From positions 124,001-188,000 of the forward strand of contig CAMYAE010000002.1 of assembly GCA_947253655.1 (NCBI GenBank): DNA of 64,000 nucleotides, in the 5' to 3' direction. The position numbers and the translations under genes are program-made. Below are positions 1 through 9,111 of this stretch, piece by piece. The DNA is from an uncultured Bacteroidales bacterium. GTDB lineage: Bacteria > Bacteroidota > Bacteroidia > Bacteroidales > UBA932. The notes under the pieces were generated by a model. That model saw nothing but the letters and a program-made list of their open reading frames with translations. It made no database searches and was not told the origin of the DNA. The stretch's first letter is position 1. Each line of letters begins with the position of its first letter.

Positions 1-58
1 TATCATTCAGACAAGCAGTCGCCATAAGCATCAGGGGCAATAATATATATTTTTTCAT
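1..58 (-). CDS. Lipoprotein, N-terminal fragment (runs off window)
   Basis: Only 19 codons are visible. They begin with ATG at 58 (minus strand) and give a signal peptide with a hydrophobic core and a lipobox ending in TAC, so the protein is probably an outer-membrane or periplasmic lipoprotein. It starts 10 bases after the stop of the TonB-dependent receptor and is likely in the same transcript. In Bacteroidota a receptor of this non-SusC type is often followed by a DUF4249 lipoprotein; that identity is only a guess from context, because the body of the gene lies outside the window. Confidence 0.6.
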   Translation of the reverse strand, partial: MKKYILLPLMLMATACLND

Positions 59-68
59 AATACTTATT

Positions 69-2456
69 TTAGAAATTATAAGTATAGCCGAAAGACGGAA
101 TTATAGGCAATAGGGTCACCTTTTTCAGTTTGGTGTCGTTGTAGGGCAGATCCCGGTCCATTCCGAATTCCGATTCGACAAAAACAAGGTTAGGATTCAT
201 TGCATTATATACGTTGTAGACACTTATGTTCCAGACCCTTTCGCCGTGCTTTTTATGCTTGCGAAAATTTACACCTAAGTTCAGGTGGTGGCTTGGCGGA
301 ATGCGGTAGTTGTTCCTGCCGCCGACATAGCTGTAGTTGTACGGCTCTCCCTCCGGTGTCGCTGCATCGCTTTGCCTTACGGGCACTGTTATTGTGCCGC
401 CGGTGGCGAAAGTCCATGTTCCACCGATGTCTATCCTGTCGTTGAATTTATGATTTACGCAAATGCTGATGTTGTGTCTTCTGTCATATTTGTATGGAAA
501 TGGTCTGCCGTTATTTATGCTTTCGAAAAGCCGGGTGCTCTTGGCAAGGGTGTATCCTAACCAGCCGGTAGTGCTTCCGGAGGTTTTCTGTATTAAAATT
601 TCCATACCGTAGGCCTTTCCGGTGCCCATTTCCACTTTTTCTTCCCAGCCGGCGGAGCTGCCCATTACGGTAGTTCCTTCCTTATATTCCAGTATGTTTT
701 TCATTGACTTGAAATAGGCTTCAATGGAAAATTCCCAGCCTCCGAGTCCTGAATAATAGGTTCCTAAGGAGTATTGGTCGGAATATACCGGCTTGATGTC
801 TTTTGTTATAGGCACCCACAGGTCGGTAGGGAGGGTTATTTTTGAGGACGTTAGCAGGTGGATGTATTGGGATATTCCTGAATATGAAGCCTTTGCCGAA
901 AAGCCTTTGCCAAAGTCGATTCTTGTTGATATACGTGGCTCCGGAGTGAAATATGTCTTGCCGTCGGTACTGAATATTGACAGATGTATTCCCGGATTCA
1001 AAGTGAGCCAAGAGAATATAAGTATATCATCTTCTGCATATAGAGACATTTCGTGTCCTCTGATTGTCCTGTTCTTGCTGTTGAGGAACAAAGTATCCGT
1101 GACCTGCTTGCCGTCTTCGCTTTCTTTTTGTCTGAAACTTCTTGTTTCCGGAAGGAAAGTGTGGAACAGGTATTCTCCGCCGAAGCGTATCTGCTGCCTG
1201 CCGTCGGGTTTGTAATCAAAGTCTGTCCTTGCTCCAAGGTCTCTTATGCCGGAATTGTGATGTGCATTTATAAGTGTCTCCGATGTTACGCCGTCTTCCT
1301 TGTATTTTTCTTTCGCTTCCATGATGATGTTCATCTTGTATTTATTGAAAGATAAAGTACTGTTGGAGAATAACTTGCCATTGAAAACATGGTTCCACCT
1401 AACGGCGGTGACGAGATTGCCCCACCTGACTTTTGATTTGCTGTTGGATGAGGATTCGCCTAATTTTATTCCGGAGTCTTTGTCGTCCTCCTCCTGTACA
1501 TCCAACTTCAAAAGATCCATGCCGTTATATATGCTTGCGCTGATACGATCAGTGTCGCTGAACCTATGGGTTATCTTGCCGTTAATATCGTAGAAAAAGT
1601 AGTTGGAAGTCAGTCCGAAGATCTTGAATATAGGATCTGCCAAGAGCGTATGCAACCCTCTGGAACTGAATGAATAAGAGGTCTTGTCCTTAAATATGGG
1701 GCCTTCAAGGTGCAATTTGCTGTTGAGCAGGCTGACACCTACCGAGCCTTTATGCCTTTTCATATTGCCGTCATTGGTTCTGACATCGACAACACTTGAT
1801 ATCCGGCCACTATAACTTGCAGGAAAGGCTCCTTTATAGAAAGTTACTTTCTTCATAGCCTCCGGCGTAAATGCAGAAAACAGGCCGAGCATGTGATCTA
1901 CGTTATATATAGGTACGCCGTCAAGCAGCATAAGGTTTTCATCGGGACCTCCGCCTCTTACATATATTCCGGAAGTGCCCTCCATGCCGGATTGTACTCC
2001 GGGCAACAGCTGGATTGTCTTCATGACATCGGCCTCTCCGAAAATGACGGGAGTGCTCTTTATCTGTTCCAAAGGGATTTCTACTGAGCCGGGATATATC
2101 GAATGTATTCCGGCATCTTTATGTGCCGTCACAACGGCTTCCGACAGGGTCGCAGCCGGCTCAAGGATGAATTTCAGAGTGGTGTCTTTCTGAATATTCA
2201 TGCGGATTTCCAGGGTGGCATAACCGATATAGGAGCAGGAAACTATATGTTCTCCCGCCCCTAAGGTCAATGAATAGAATCCGAAATTGTTGGTGACTGT
2301 GCCGTTTGTCCCGTCCGCTGCAATTCCTGCCCCTATGAGGGTCTCTCCCGTTTCCTTGTCATGGACAAAGCCGCTGATAGTTATTTTTCTTGTCTGTGCC
2401 GAACTGATTGATAGGGATATAACAATAAGGCAAAAAGCTATAAATCTTTTTTTCAT
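69..2456 (-). CDS. TonB-dependent outer-membrane receptor with carboxypeptidase-like N-terminal domain
   Basis: A 795-residue outer-membrane receptor that would import an unknown ligand with energy from TonB/ExbBD. I chose the ATG at 2456 because it gives a clean signal peptide (MKKRF, hydrophobic core, cleavage after SSA); an in-frame ATG at 2513 would put 19 extra residues before it. Order of domains: signal peptide 1-20, carboxypeptidase-regulatory-like beta sandwich about 24-105, plug domain about 120-225 (AVVTA, then GIYVRGGGPDENLMLLDGVP), then a large beta barrel ending in the aromatic sequence YTYNF. There is no SusD partner beside it, unlike SusC proteins; a lipoprotein follows. Substrate unknown. 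Confidence 0.93.
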   Translation of the reverse strand: MKKRFIAFCLIVISLSISSAQTRKITISGFVHDKETGETLIGAGIAADGTNGTVTNNFGFYSLTLGAGEHIVSCSYIGYATLEIRMNIQKDTTLKFILEPAATLSEAVVTAHKDAGIHSIYPGSVEIPLEQIKSTPVIFGEADVMKTIQLLPGVQSGMEGTSGIYVRGGGPDENLMLLDGVPIYNVDHMLGLFSAFTPEAMKKVTFYKGAFPASYSGRISSVVDVRTNDGNMKRHKGSVGVSLLNSKLHLEGPIFKDKTSYSFSSRGLHTLLADPIFKIFGLTSNYFFYDINGKITHRFSDTDRISASIYNGMDLLKLDVQEEDDKDSGIKLGESSSNSKSKVRWGNLVTAVRWNHVFNGKLFSNSTLSFNKYKMNIIMEAKEKYKEDGVTSETLINAHHNSGIRDLGARTDFDYKPDGRQQIRFGGEYLFHTFLPETRSFRQKESEDGKQVTDTLFLNSKNRTIRGHEMSLYAEDDILIFSWLTLNPGIHLSIFSTDGKTYFTPEPRISTRIDFGKGFSAKASYSGISQYIHLLTSSKITLPTDLWVPITKDIKPVYSDQYSLGTYYSGLGGWEFSIEAYFKSMKNILEYKEGTTVMGSSAGWEEKVEMGTGKAYGMEILIQKTSGSTTGWLGYTLAKSTRLFESINNGRPFPYKYDRRHNISICVNHKFNDRIDIGGTWTFATGGTITVPVRQSDAATPEGEPYNYSYVGGRNNYRIPPSHHLNLGVNFRKHKKHGERVWNISVYNVYNAMNPNLVFVESEFGMDRDLPYNDTKLKKVTLLPIIPSFGYTYNF

Positions 2457-2622
2457 AAAAAACAATGCCGCTTGTGTTGCATTACCGGATAAAAGATGCA
2501 ATAACGCGGACATACGTTGCTCGCCATGCTCCCGAATTCCCGAGATCTGAATAAAGGCACATTATCATGACTTTACACGGCCGTGCACCGGCGTTATGTT
2601 AAGGGCGTTGCAAATCAGTCAT
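2457..2622. other. Intergenic region between GH97 gene and receptor gene
   Basis: This 166-base gap holds a perfect 10-base palindrome CACGGCCGTG at 2576-2585, just after the GH97 stop codon. I see no T-run beside it, so it is not a convincing terminator. No exact TAnnTTTG promoter element was found on the minus strand, so the receptor may be co-transcribed with the GH97 gene upstream. Confidence 0.3.
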
Positions 2623-4806
2623 TCATATTTCCTTGAAAGACATTGCGAAGCCACCTCCCGGAGCTGCCGTGACCTTTATAGTGCTTTTTGAATTAACCTT
2701 TTGACTGATAATTGTATATGCCTGAGGATTTGTCTTGTAATGGGCGTCCGGTGCGTCTTTGTAAATGGTAACTTCATATTTCTTCCCTTTTTCAAGGAAA
2801 TCTGTCTTTATCTCGAAACTCCTTTTCTCTTCATCGGTAACCCCTCCTAAGAACCATTGTCCCGTATTCTTCGCTTTCCTTGCCACTATGATATAGTCGC
2901 CCGGCTCCGCTTGCAGATAGCGGCTTTCCGACCAATCCACAGCCACGTCTTTTATGAATTGGAAGGCGTCCATGAACTTTTCATAATGTTCAGGCATGTC
3001 CGCAGCCATTTGGAGCGGAGAATACATTGTCACATAAAGCGCAAGCTGATTGGCGATTGTGGCATTTACGTGCGATTGGTTTTTTGAGAATTTGCTTAGA
3101 TCCATTTCAAATATACCGGGAGTGAAATCCATTGGACCTCCGTTAAGTCTTGTGAAAGGCAGTATTGTGACATGTTTCGGCGATGTGCCTCCAAAAGCTT
3201 GATATTCAGTCCCCCTGGCAGATTCGTTCCCTATAAGGTTGGGGTATGTCCTGCAAAGCCCCGTAGGTCTTACTGCTTCATGAGCATTAACCATTATATG
3301 GTGTTCTGCCGCCTTTTTTAAGGCGTATAGATAATGATTTACCATCCACTGTCCGAAATGGTGTTCGCCGCGAGGTAAGATTTCCCCGACATAGCCGGAT
3401 TTTACCGCATCATAGCCATATTTGTCCATAAGGTCGTAGGCCTTGTCCATGTGCCTTTCGTAATTTCTTACAGATGAGGAGGTTTCGTGATGCATTATCA
3501 GCTTAATACCTTTTGAATGGGCATATTTGTTAAGGCCTTCGATGTCGAAATCCGGGTACGGCGTTACAAAGTCGAATACATAATCCTTGGACTTGTTGCT
3601 CCAATCTTCCCAACCTATGTTCCAGCCTTCTATCAACAAGGCATCGAAACCGTTTGCAGCTGCAAAGTCTATGTATTTCTTTACATTTTGATTGTTCGCA
3701 CTGTGTCTGCCATGGGTTTTGGCGTTTGCGTAATCCGATTCTCCAAGTTTAACCGATTGGAAATCATTTGTGTATGACCACTTTCCGGCTCCGCTTATCA
3801 TTTCCCACCATACTCCCATATATTTTACCGGATGTATCCATGACACGTCTTCATAGGCACAAGGCTCGTTGAGGTTCAGCACCAGTCTGCTTTGAAGCAT
3901 TTCCGTAGCACTGCCCGTTACTTGAACAGTCCTCCAAGGGGTGTTGCAAGGGGTCTGCATATAGCCTTTCCAGCCTTGTGCATCAGGAGTAAGGTGTGAT
4001 TTCAAAGAATTTTTCTTGCTGTCTATCATCAGGTGCATGCAAGGGTAGTCTACCAGAGCGGCTTCGTGAATATTTATATACAGCCCTTCGTCTGTCTTCA
4101 TTTGCAAAGAAGTCTGCACTCCGTTGATTGAAAAAGGCGTTTGGGAAGAGTTGCCGCACACGTCATCTTCAAGCAATTGGCTTACTTCGGAGAGACGACT
4201 TTCAACATACTCGTATTCCTGGGTGTCATAATCTCCCGGTATCCACCATGCCTTATGGTCTCCTGTCATATTGAACTCTGTAAGTTCTTCTTTAATAACA
4301 AAATAGCTTAATTTTTGCCCGCTTGGAAATTCGTACCTGAAGCCGAGCCCGTCATTGAAGAGCCGGAATCTGATATTCATATTGCAGCCGGATTCTTTCT
4401 GTGCCAGAAGCACGCAGAGTTCGTTGTAGTTGTTCCTGATTGCGGACTCTTCTCCCCAGACCGGGTGCCATACTTCATCAAAGGAGCTTGTGTTCGAGCC
4501 GATAACAATGAATTTGTCATTTAATGAAAAAGGAGGCTTATTATCTGTTTTGGTTATGCCGCTTTCACTGAATATCAGCTTGGTTGCTTTCAATGCCCCT
4601 CTCAACTCGAATCCCAGTGCACTCGGCTTTACAACACAGGTATTTTCCCTGTATAGGGCGTATTGTGGTGTCCCGTTTTCATTAATGCCGAACTCCATTT
4701 TCAATTTTCCGTCAGGCGATTGAAGCGTGAGCCCTTCGATGCCGTTTTCCCGGCCTCCCAACATGGTGGCCGCCGCTATTGCTAAGGTTATCAGAATGTT
4801 ATGCAT
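2623..4806 (-). CDS. Glycoside hydrolase family 97, SusB-like alpha-glucosidase (inverting type)
   Basis: 727 residues, close to the 738 of Bacteroides SusB. A signal peptide (about residues 1-18, no lipobox cysteine) suggests a periplasmic enzyme that cleaves alpha-glucosides. The N-terminal beta-sandwich is followed by the TIM barrel. Acidic residues at E441 (HHETS), E510 (NAHEA), E528 (GNESA) and E534 (RGTEY) fall at a constant +2 offset from the glutamates I recall for the inverting SusB active site and calcium site (439, 508, 526, 532). That favours the inverting alpha-glucosidase subgroup over the retaining alpha-galactosidase subgroup, whose nucleophile is an aspartate. It lies upstream of the receptor gene on the same strand. 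The exact sugar is not determined. Confidence 0.9.
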   Translation of the reverse strand: MHNILITLAIAAATMLGGRENGIEGLTLQSPDGKLKMEFGINENGTPQYALYRENTCVVKPSALGFELRGALKATKLIFSESGITKTDNKPPFSLNDKFIVIGSNTSSFDEVWHPVWGEESAIRNNYNELCVLLAQKESGCNMNIRFRLFNDGLGFRYEFPSGQKLSYFVIKEELTEFNMTGDHKAWWIPGDYDTQEYEYVESRLSEVSQLLEDDVCGNSSQTPFSINGVQTSLQMKTDEGLYINIHEAALVDYPCMHLMIDSKKNSLKSHLTPDAQGWKGYMQTPCNTPWRTVQVTGSATEMLQSRLVLNLNEPCAYEDVSWIHPVKYMGVWWEMISGAGKWSYTNDFQSVKLGESDYANAKTHGRHSANNQNVKKYIDFAAANGFDALLIEGWNIGWEDWSNKSKDYVFDFVTPYPDFDIEGLNKYAHSKGIKLIMHHETSSSVRNYERHMDKAYDLMDKYGYDAVKSGYVGEILPRGEHHFGQWMVNHYLYALKKAAEHHIMVNAHEAVRPTGLCRTYPNLIGNESARGTEYQAFGGTSPKHVTILPFTRLNGGPMDFTPGIFEMDLSKFSKNQSHVNATIANQLALYVTMYSPLQMAADMPEHYEKFMDAFQFIKDVAVDWSESRYLQAEPGDYIIVARKAKNTGQWFLGGVTDEEKRSFEIKTDFLEKGKKYEVTIYKDAPDAHYKTNPQAYTIISQKVNSKSTIKVTAAPGGGFAMSFKEI

Positions 4807-4917
4807 ATATTAAGTTATTATATTATATCCATTGGATTAAGCCGTGCCCCTCATCTCTCGCACCTTACGGTCCAATACCTCCTCCCCGACAAATATCGTT
4901 ACTTCTTGCTTTTGGAA

Positions 4918-4925
4918 CAAATTTA
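4918..4925 (-). promoter_or_regulatory. Possible -7 element for the GH97 gene
   Basis: On the minus strand the sequence reads TAAATTTG, an exact TAnnTTTG match, about 110 bases before the GH97 start codon. I see no good TTTG -33 partner at the usual distance, so this is tentative. Confidence 0.3.
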
Positions 4926-5004
4926 TTATATGTAATGTCAAGATAGAATCGCAATCTTGCACTTGCTTTTTGACTCTACCCTGTGCAAATCTTACGGAAA
5001 ATGC

Positions 5005-5035
5005 ATTGAAAATTAAATAATTAGTTGTATATTTG
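5005..5035 (+). promoter_or_regulatory. Promoter of the rplC-rpsC operon
   Basis: ATTG at 5005-5008 and a perfect TATATTTG at 5028-5035, 19 bases apart, match the Bacteroidota sigma-ABfr promoter pattern (TTTG, 19-20 bases, TAnnTTTG). Transcription should start near 5042, about 55 bases before rplC. The bases from the -7 box onward read TTTGCAGTCC, the same ten bases as at the rplP promoter. Confidence 0.75.
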
Positions 5036-5038
5036 CAG

Positions 5039-5057
5039 TCCGCAAAAATTATGCGGA
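5039..5057 (+). promoter_or_regulatory. Hairpin at the 5' end of the rplC operon mRNA
   Basis: TCCGCA at 5039-5044 pairs perfectly with TGCGGA at 5052-5057 around a 7-base loop. It lies at the predicted transcription start and could protect the mRNA or serve as a regulatory leader. The function is not known. Confidence 0.4.
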
Positions 5058-5095
5058 TAATGTAAACTATTAATAAACAATTAATTAACAATTCA

Positions 5096-5719
5096 ATGCC
5101 TGGATTAATTGGAAAGAAAATCGGAATGACTTCCGTTTTCGGTGCTGATGGAAAGAATATTCCATGCACCGTTATCGAGGCTGGTCCATGTGTTGTCACG
5201 CAAGTTCGTACAGTAGAGAAGGATGGTTATGCCGCTGTGCAGCTTGCCTATGGCGAAACTACAGAAAAACATGCCAGCGCCCCTCTGAGAGGGCATTTTG
5301 CAAAGGCAGGAACCACTCCTAAGCGCAAGTTGGTCGAATTTCCGGCAGACTTCGAAGGAGAGCTGAAATTAGGCGACACCATTACGGTCAGCGATGTGTT
5401 TAAAGAAGCTGACTATGTTGATGTTGCCGGTACTTCAAAAGGTAAAGGCTTCCAGGGCGTAGTAAAGCGTCACGGATTTGCCGGAGTAGGTGGAAAGACC
5501 CACGGTCAGCACAACAGACTCCGTCACCCCGGATCATTGGGAGCTTCTTCATGGCCTTCACGTGTATTCCCTGGAATGCGTATGGCCGGCCACATGGGCA
5601 ACGAGAGGGTGAAAGTTCAGAACCTCGTTGTTATCAAGATTATCCCTGAGAATAATCTTATCGTTGTAAAAGGCTCTGTTCCAGGAGCTAAAGGTTCATA
5701 TCTAATTCTGGAGGCTTAG
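5096..5719 (+). CDS. rplC: Large-subunit ribosomal protein L3
   Basis: 207 residues, beginning GLIGKKIGMTSVF, the L3 N-terminus. L3 is an early assembly protein of the 50S subunit near the peptidyl-transferase centre; the loop with GVVKRHGFAGVGGKTHGQ is the part that reaches into the ribosome. It is the first gene of its operon. The usual upstream neighbour rpsJ (S10) is absent, and a strand switch and a promoter precede it instead. A long minus-strand reading frame across the start is antisense noise. Confidence 0.98.
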   Translation: MPGLIGKKIGMTSVFGADGKNIPCTVIEAGPCVVTQVRTVEKDGYAAVQLAYGETTEKHASAPLRGHFAKAGTTPKRKLVEFPADFEGELKLGDTITVSDVFKEADYVDVAGTSKGKGFQGVVKRHGFAGVGGKTHGQHNRLRHPGSLGASSWPSRVFPGMRMAGHMGNERVKVQNLVVIKIIPENNLIVVKGSVPGAKGSYLILEA

Positions 5720-5721
5720 TC

Positions 5722-6351
5722 ATGGAATTGAAAGTATTGAAAATAGACGGAACAGAATCAGGAAAGACGGTTGTTCTCGATGAAAAGGTATTCGGCATTC
5801 AGCCAAATGATCATGCCATTTACCTTGATGTAGTGCAGTATCTCGCCAACAGGCGTCAAGGCACATCAAAAACAAAGGATAGAAGCGAAGTCGCATACAG
5901 CACTAAGAAATTGGGTCGCCAGAAGGGCGGCGGCGGTGCTCGTCACGGTAGCTTGAAAGCCAATATATTCGTGGGCGGCGGACGTGTTTTCGGCCCTAAG
6001 CCACGCGATTACTCTAAGAAGCTGAATAAGAAAGTCAAACAACTTGCAAGATTTTCAGCTCTGTCTCAGAAAGCTCTTGACAATGCCATTATAATGGTTG
6101 AGCCGTTTATGATGGAAGAGCCTAAGACAAAGGAATTTATCAACATCCTTTCTGCCATTAAGGCAGGCGACAGGAATGTTCTTTTTGTCCTCCCTGAGAA
6201 TTCAGACAATATTTTCCTTTCATCTCGTAATCTTGAGGGTGTTAAGGTTATTTCAGTAAACGAAATCAACACCTATTCAATCGTGAATGCACGTTCATTG
6301 GTTCTTGTTGATGGCGTTCAGGATATTCTTGCCTCAAGGGTTAACAGCTAA
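5722..6351 (+). CDS. rplD: Large-subunit ribosomal protein L4
   Basis: 209 residues, starting two bases after the rplC stop. The glycine- and arginine-rich loop (QKGGGGARHGS, about residues 69-81) is the extension that lines the peptide exit tunnel. In Escherichia coli L4 represses its own operon; whether that holds here cannot be told from the sequence. Confidence 0.98.
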   Translation: MELKVLKIDGTESGKTVVLDEKVFGIQPNDHAIYLDVVQYLANRRQGTSKTKDRSEVAYSTKKLGRQKGGGGARHGSLKANIFVGGGRVFGPKPRDYSKKLNKKVKQLARFSALSQKALDNAIIMVEPFMMEEPKTKEFINILSAIKAGDRNVLFVLPENSDNIFLSSRNLEGVKVISVNEINTYSIVNARSLVLVDGVQDILASRVNS

Positions 6352-6363
6352 AATATTAGGGAC

Positions 6364-6654
6364 ATGGGAATAATAATTAAGCCACTTGTAACAGAAAAGA
6401 TGACGGCTCTTGGCGAAAAGTTGAACCGTTACGGTTTTATAGTAGACCGTTCTGCAAACAAGATTCAGATAAAGGCTGCCGTCGAGCAGATGTATAATGT
6501 GTCTGTGGTTTCAGTGAACACTGCAAACTACTACGGCAAGAGGAAATCACGCTATAGCAAGTCAGGTATGCTTAAAGGTCGTACCAACCACTATAAGAAA
6601 GCTTATGTGACCCTTGCCGGAGATGACAAGATTGATTTCTACAGTAACATTTAA
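6364..6654 (+). CDS. rplW: Large-subunit ribosomal protein L23
   Basis: 96 residues, typical length. L23 sits at the exit of the peptide tunnel and binds trigger factor and SRP. The start region IIIKPLVTEKM is the conserved L23 N-terminus. Twelve bases separate it from rplD. Confidence 0.97.
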   Translation: MGIIIKPLVTEKMTALGEKLNRYGFIVDRSANKIQIKAAVEQMYNVSVVSVNTANYYGKRKSRYSKSGMLKGRTNHYKKAYVTLAGDDKIDFYSNI

Positions 6655-6665
6655 GGTATAAGGCA

Positions 6666-7490
6666 ATGGCAGTTAGAAAATTCAAACCGGTAACTCCGGG
6701 ACAAAGGAATAAGGTAATCAGTGCTTTTGACGACATTACCGCTAATAAACCTCATAAGGCCTTGCTTGAGCCTTTAAAGAGCACGGGCGGCCGTAACAAT
6801 GACGGCCATATTACAGTACGTTATCGTGGAGGCGGACACAAGAGAATGTATCGTGTCATCGATTTTCTTCGCGACAAGGATACATGTAAGGCGACCGTGC
6901 GTACTATTGAGTATGATCCTAATCGCAGCGCACGTATCGCGCTCGTAGAATATGAAGACGGCGAGAAGAGATATATCCTCGCGCCGAACGGACTGAAAGT
7001 CGGACAGGTAATAGCATCCGGCCCCGGAGTTGCTCCGGAGCTTGGCAACGCTCTGCCTCTAAGTGAAATTCCGGTCGGTACCCTTATCTACAATATCGAG
7101 CTTCGTCCCGGCCAGGGCGGTGCAATGGCACGTTCTGCCGGCACCTATGCGCAGCTCGCAGCACGTGAAGGCAAGTTCGCCGTTCTCCGTCTGCCGTCAG
7201 GCGAGACAAGAATGGTGCTCGTGTCCTGTCGCGCAACCGTAGGTACGGTATCCAACCCTGAACACAATTTGGAATCGTCAGGCAAGGCCGGCCGCAGCAG
7301 GTGGCTTGGTCGCAGGCCTCATAACCGTGGTGTTGTAATGAACCCAGTAGATCACCCTATGGGCGGTGGTGAAGGCCGTGCATCCGGAGGACATCCGAGG
7401 TCTCGCAAGGGTCTTCCTGCAAAGGGCTACAAGACACGTAATCCGAAGGCGACTTCAAACAAGTTCATTATTGAAAGAAGAAAGAAATAA
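6666..7490 (+). CDS. rplB: Large-subunit ribosomal protein L2
   Basis: 274 residues, full length. L2 is needed for joining of the subunits and for peptidyl transfer. The C-terminal region with GVVMNPVDHPMGGGEGR contains the conserved histidine of the family, and the basic tail ends in IIERRKK. Confidence 0.98.
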   Translation: MAVRKFKPVTPGQRNKVISAFDDITANKPHKALLEPLKSTGGRNNDGHITVRYRGGGHKRMYRVIDFLRDKDTCKATVRTIEYDPNRSARIALVEYEDGEKRYILAPNGLKVGQVIASGPGVAPELGNALPLSEIPVGTLIYNIELRPGQGGAMARSAGTYAQLAAREGKFAVLRLPSGETRMVLVSCRATVGTVSNPEHNLESSGKAGRSRWLGRRPHNRGVVMNPVDHPMGGGEGRASGGHPRSRKGLPAKGYKTRNPKATSNKFIIERRKK

Positions 7491-7511
7491 CGGAATAAAA
7501 CTTTAGAGATT

Positions 7512-7784
7512 ATGAGTCGTTCTTTAAGAAAAGGTCCTTATATCCAGGAAGCCCTGGAAAAGAGAATTCTTGCTATGAATGATGGTAGCAAGAAGAAAGA
7601 GGTAGTCAAGACGTGGTCACGCGCAAGCATGATTTCTCCTGACTTCGTCGGCCACACAATAGCAGTTCATAACGGAAACAAGTTTATTCCGGTTTATGTA
7701 ACAGAGAATATGGTTGGCCACAAACTTGGCGAATTTGCTCCAACGAGAACTTTCAGAGGCCACTCCGGCAATAATAAGAAGTAA
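7512..7784 (+). CDS. rpsS: Small-subunit ribosomal protein S19
   Basis: 90 residues, standard size, with the S19 start SRSLRKGPYIQ and the conserved VGHKLGEFAPTRTFRGH segment. S19 sits in the head of the 30S subunit beside S13. Confidence 0.98.
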   Translation: MSRSLRKGPYIQEALEKRILAMNDGSKKKEVVKTWSRASMISPDFVGHTIAVHNGNKFIPVYVTENMVGHKLGEFAPTRTFRGHSGNNKK

Positions 7785-7805
7785 TTCATTTAAAAAGATT
7801 GAATT

Positions 7806-8225
7806 ATGGGAAAACGTAAAAGATTGATGGCCGAGAGGCTGAAAGAAAATAAGAGACAGACAGCAATAGCTAAGCTTAATGATGTACCTACATCTCCACG
7901 TAAAATGCGCCTTGTCGCAGATAACGTAAGAGGTGTGGAAGTAAACCGTGCTCTTGATATATTGAAATATACAAAGAATGCACCTTCCGTACGTCTGGAA
8001 AAAGTCATTCGCAGTGCAGTTGCAAACTGGGAAGCCAAAAATCCGGACAGTAGGGCATTGGACAACGGTAATGTTTATGTAAAGACCCTTATGATTGATG
8101 AAGGCAGGACTCTCAAGAGAATTCGTCCTTGCCCTCAGGGTCGCGCAGGCAGAATTCGCAAGCGTTCCAACCATATTACCGTAATACTTGATGTAAAAGA
8201 ACCAGCAACAGTGGAGGAGAAATAA
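7806..8225 (+). CDS. rplV: Large-subunit ribosomal protein L22
   Basis: 139 residues. The conserved L22 fold begins near VPTSPRKMRLVADNVRG, so roughly 25 lysine/arginine-rich residues precede it compared with the 110-residue Escherichia coli protein. L22 contributes a hairpin to the exit tunnel (RPCPQGRAGRIRKR). Its last codons contain the GGAGG that lies before rpsC. A long antisense frame over this gene was dismissed. Confidence 0.97.
   Translation: MGKRKRLMAERLKENKRQTAIAKLNDVPTSPRKMRLVADNVRGVEVNRALDILKYTKNAPSVRLEKVIRSAVANWEAKNPDSRALDNGNVYVKTLMIDEGRTLKRIRPCPQGRAGRIRKRSNHITVILDVKEPATVEEK
8213..8217 (+). promoter_or_regulatory. Shine-Dalgarno-like GGAGG before rpsC
   Basis: GGAGG ends 9 bases before the rpsC start codon. 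It overlaps the codons of the rplV C-terminus (VEEK), so coding constraint alone could also explain it. Confidence 0.4.
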
Positions 8226-8226
8226 T

Positions 8227-8994
8227 ATGGGACAGAAAACAAACCCTATAAGCAACAGAATCGGTATCACCCGTGGTTGGGACTCTAACTGGTGTGGTGG
8301 TAGTTATGCAGAAAAGATAGCTGAGGACTACAAGATCCGTCAATATCTTATCAACCGTCTTTCAAAAGCCAGCATTTCAAAAATTGTCATAGAGAGGACG
8401 CTCAAGCTGATCACTGTGACAATCCAGGCTGCAAGACCGGGTGTCATCATAGGAAAAGGCGGCACCGAGGTGGACAAACTGAAAGAAGAGTTGAAAAAGG
8501 TAACCAATAAGGATGTCCAGATCAACATCTTAGAGGTCAAGAGGCCGGAAGTGGACGCTCAGATTGTAGCAGACAGCATCGCACGTCAGATCGAAGGTCG
8601 TGTGTCTTACAGGAGAGCCATTAAAATGGCAGTAGCTACTGCTATGAGAGTAGGGGCTGAGGGCATCAAGGTTCAGATTAGCGGTCGTGTCGGCGGTGCC
8701 GAAATGGCCAGAAGCGAGATGTTCAAAGAGGGCCGTACTCCTCTGCATACATTCCGTGCGGATATCGACTATGCACTTGCCGTTGCAAACACAAAGGTAG
8801 GAGCCCTCGGTATCAAGGTATGGATATGTAATGGAGAAGTCTACGGAAAGAAAGATCTTTCTCCTAACGCAGGTCTTTCTGCTGCACAATCGCGTCCTCA
8901 AGGCTCGCCGCAGCGTGGAGGCCGTGGAGATAGGAGCAGAGGCGGACGCCGTGGTCAGCGTAGATCCGCTCCTGCAGAGGCCAAGGCCGAGTAG
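8227..8994 (+). CDS. rpsC: Small-subunit ribosomal protein S3
   Basis: 255 residues. The KH domain (GKGGTEVDKLKEEL, around residue 77) and the C-terminal domain (RADIDYALAVANTKVG) are normal. After residue 215 there is a tail rich in Gly, Arg, Ala and Pro (QRGGRGDRSRGGRRGQRR) that is probably disordered. In nearly all bacteria rplP follows at once; here a strong terminator follows instead and rplP lies 10.6 kb away. Confidence 0.98.
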   Translation: MGQKTNPISNRIGITRGWDSNWCGGSYAEKIAEDYKIRQYLINRLSKASISKIVIERTLKLITVTIQAARPGVIIGKGGTEVDKLKEELKKVTNKDVQINILEVKRPEVDAQIVADSIARQIEGRVSYRRAIKMAVATAMRVGAEGIKVQISGRVGGAEMARSEMFKEGRTPLHTFRADIDYALAVANTKVGALGIKVWICNGEVYGKKDLSPNAGLSAAQSRPQGSPQRGGRGDRSRGGRRGQRRSAPAEAKAE

Positions 8995-9029
8995 ATATTG
9001 CAATAACAGGAATTTTTCCTAAATTTGAG

Positions 9030-9080
9030 GAGTGTGTGTCAAAACCAAGTATTTTGACATACACTCTTATCATTTTTATT
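9030..9080 (+). terminator. Strong terminator after rpsC
   Basis: A 15-base stem (9030-9044 with 9052-9066; one G-T wobble, all other pairs perfect) with a 7-base loop CCAAGTA is followed by the T-rich run TTATCATTTTTATT. It would end transcription of the rplC-rpsC operon and marks the left edge of the interruption in the ribosomal supercluster. Confidence 0.88.
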
Positions 9081-9111
9081 ACCTAACGAATTTGATTAAA
9101 TCTTAAAAATT

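Noticed and set aside
2576..2585. Palindrome CACGGCCGTG as terminator of the GH97 gene
   Set aside because: Only ten bases with no loop and no T-run; it may be chance in a short gap.
4837..5199. 120-residue minus-strand reading frame across the rplC start
   Set aside because: It lies opposite the rplC promoter, leader and first codons, has no recognisable domain and its codon use does not fit. The plus-strand gene is certain.
7617..8270. 217-residue minus-strand frame over rpsS/rplV
   Set aside because: Antisense shadow of two certain ribosomal genes; Cys- and Tyr-rich and without a signal peptide or domain.
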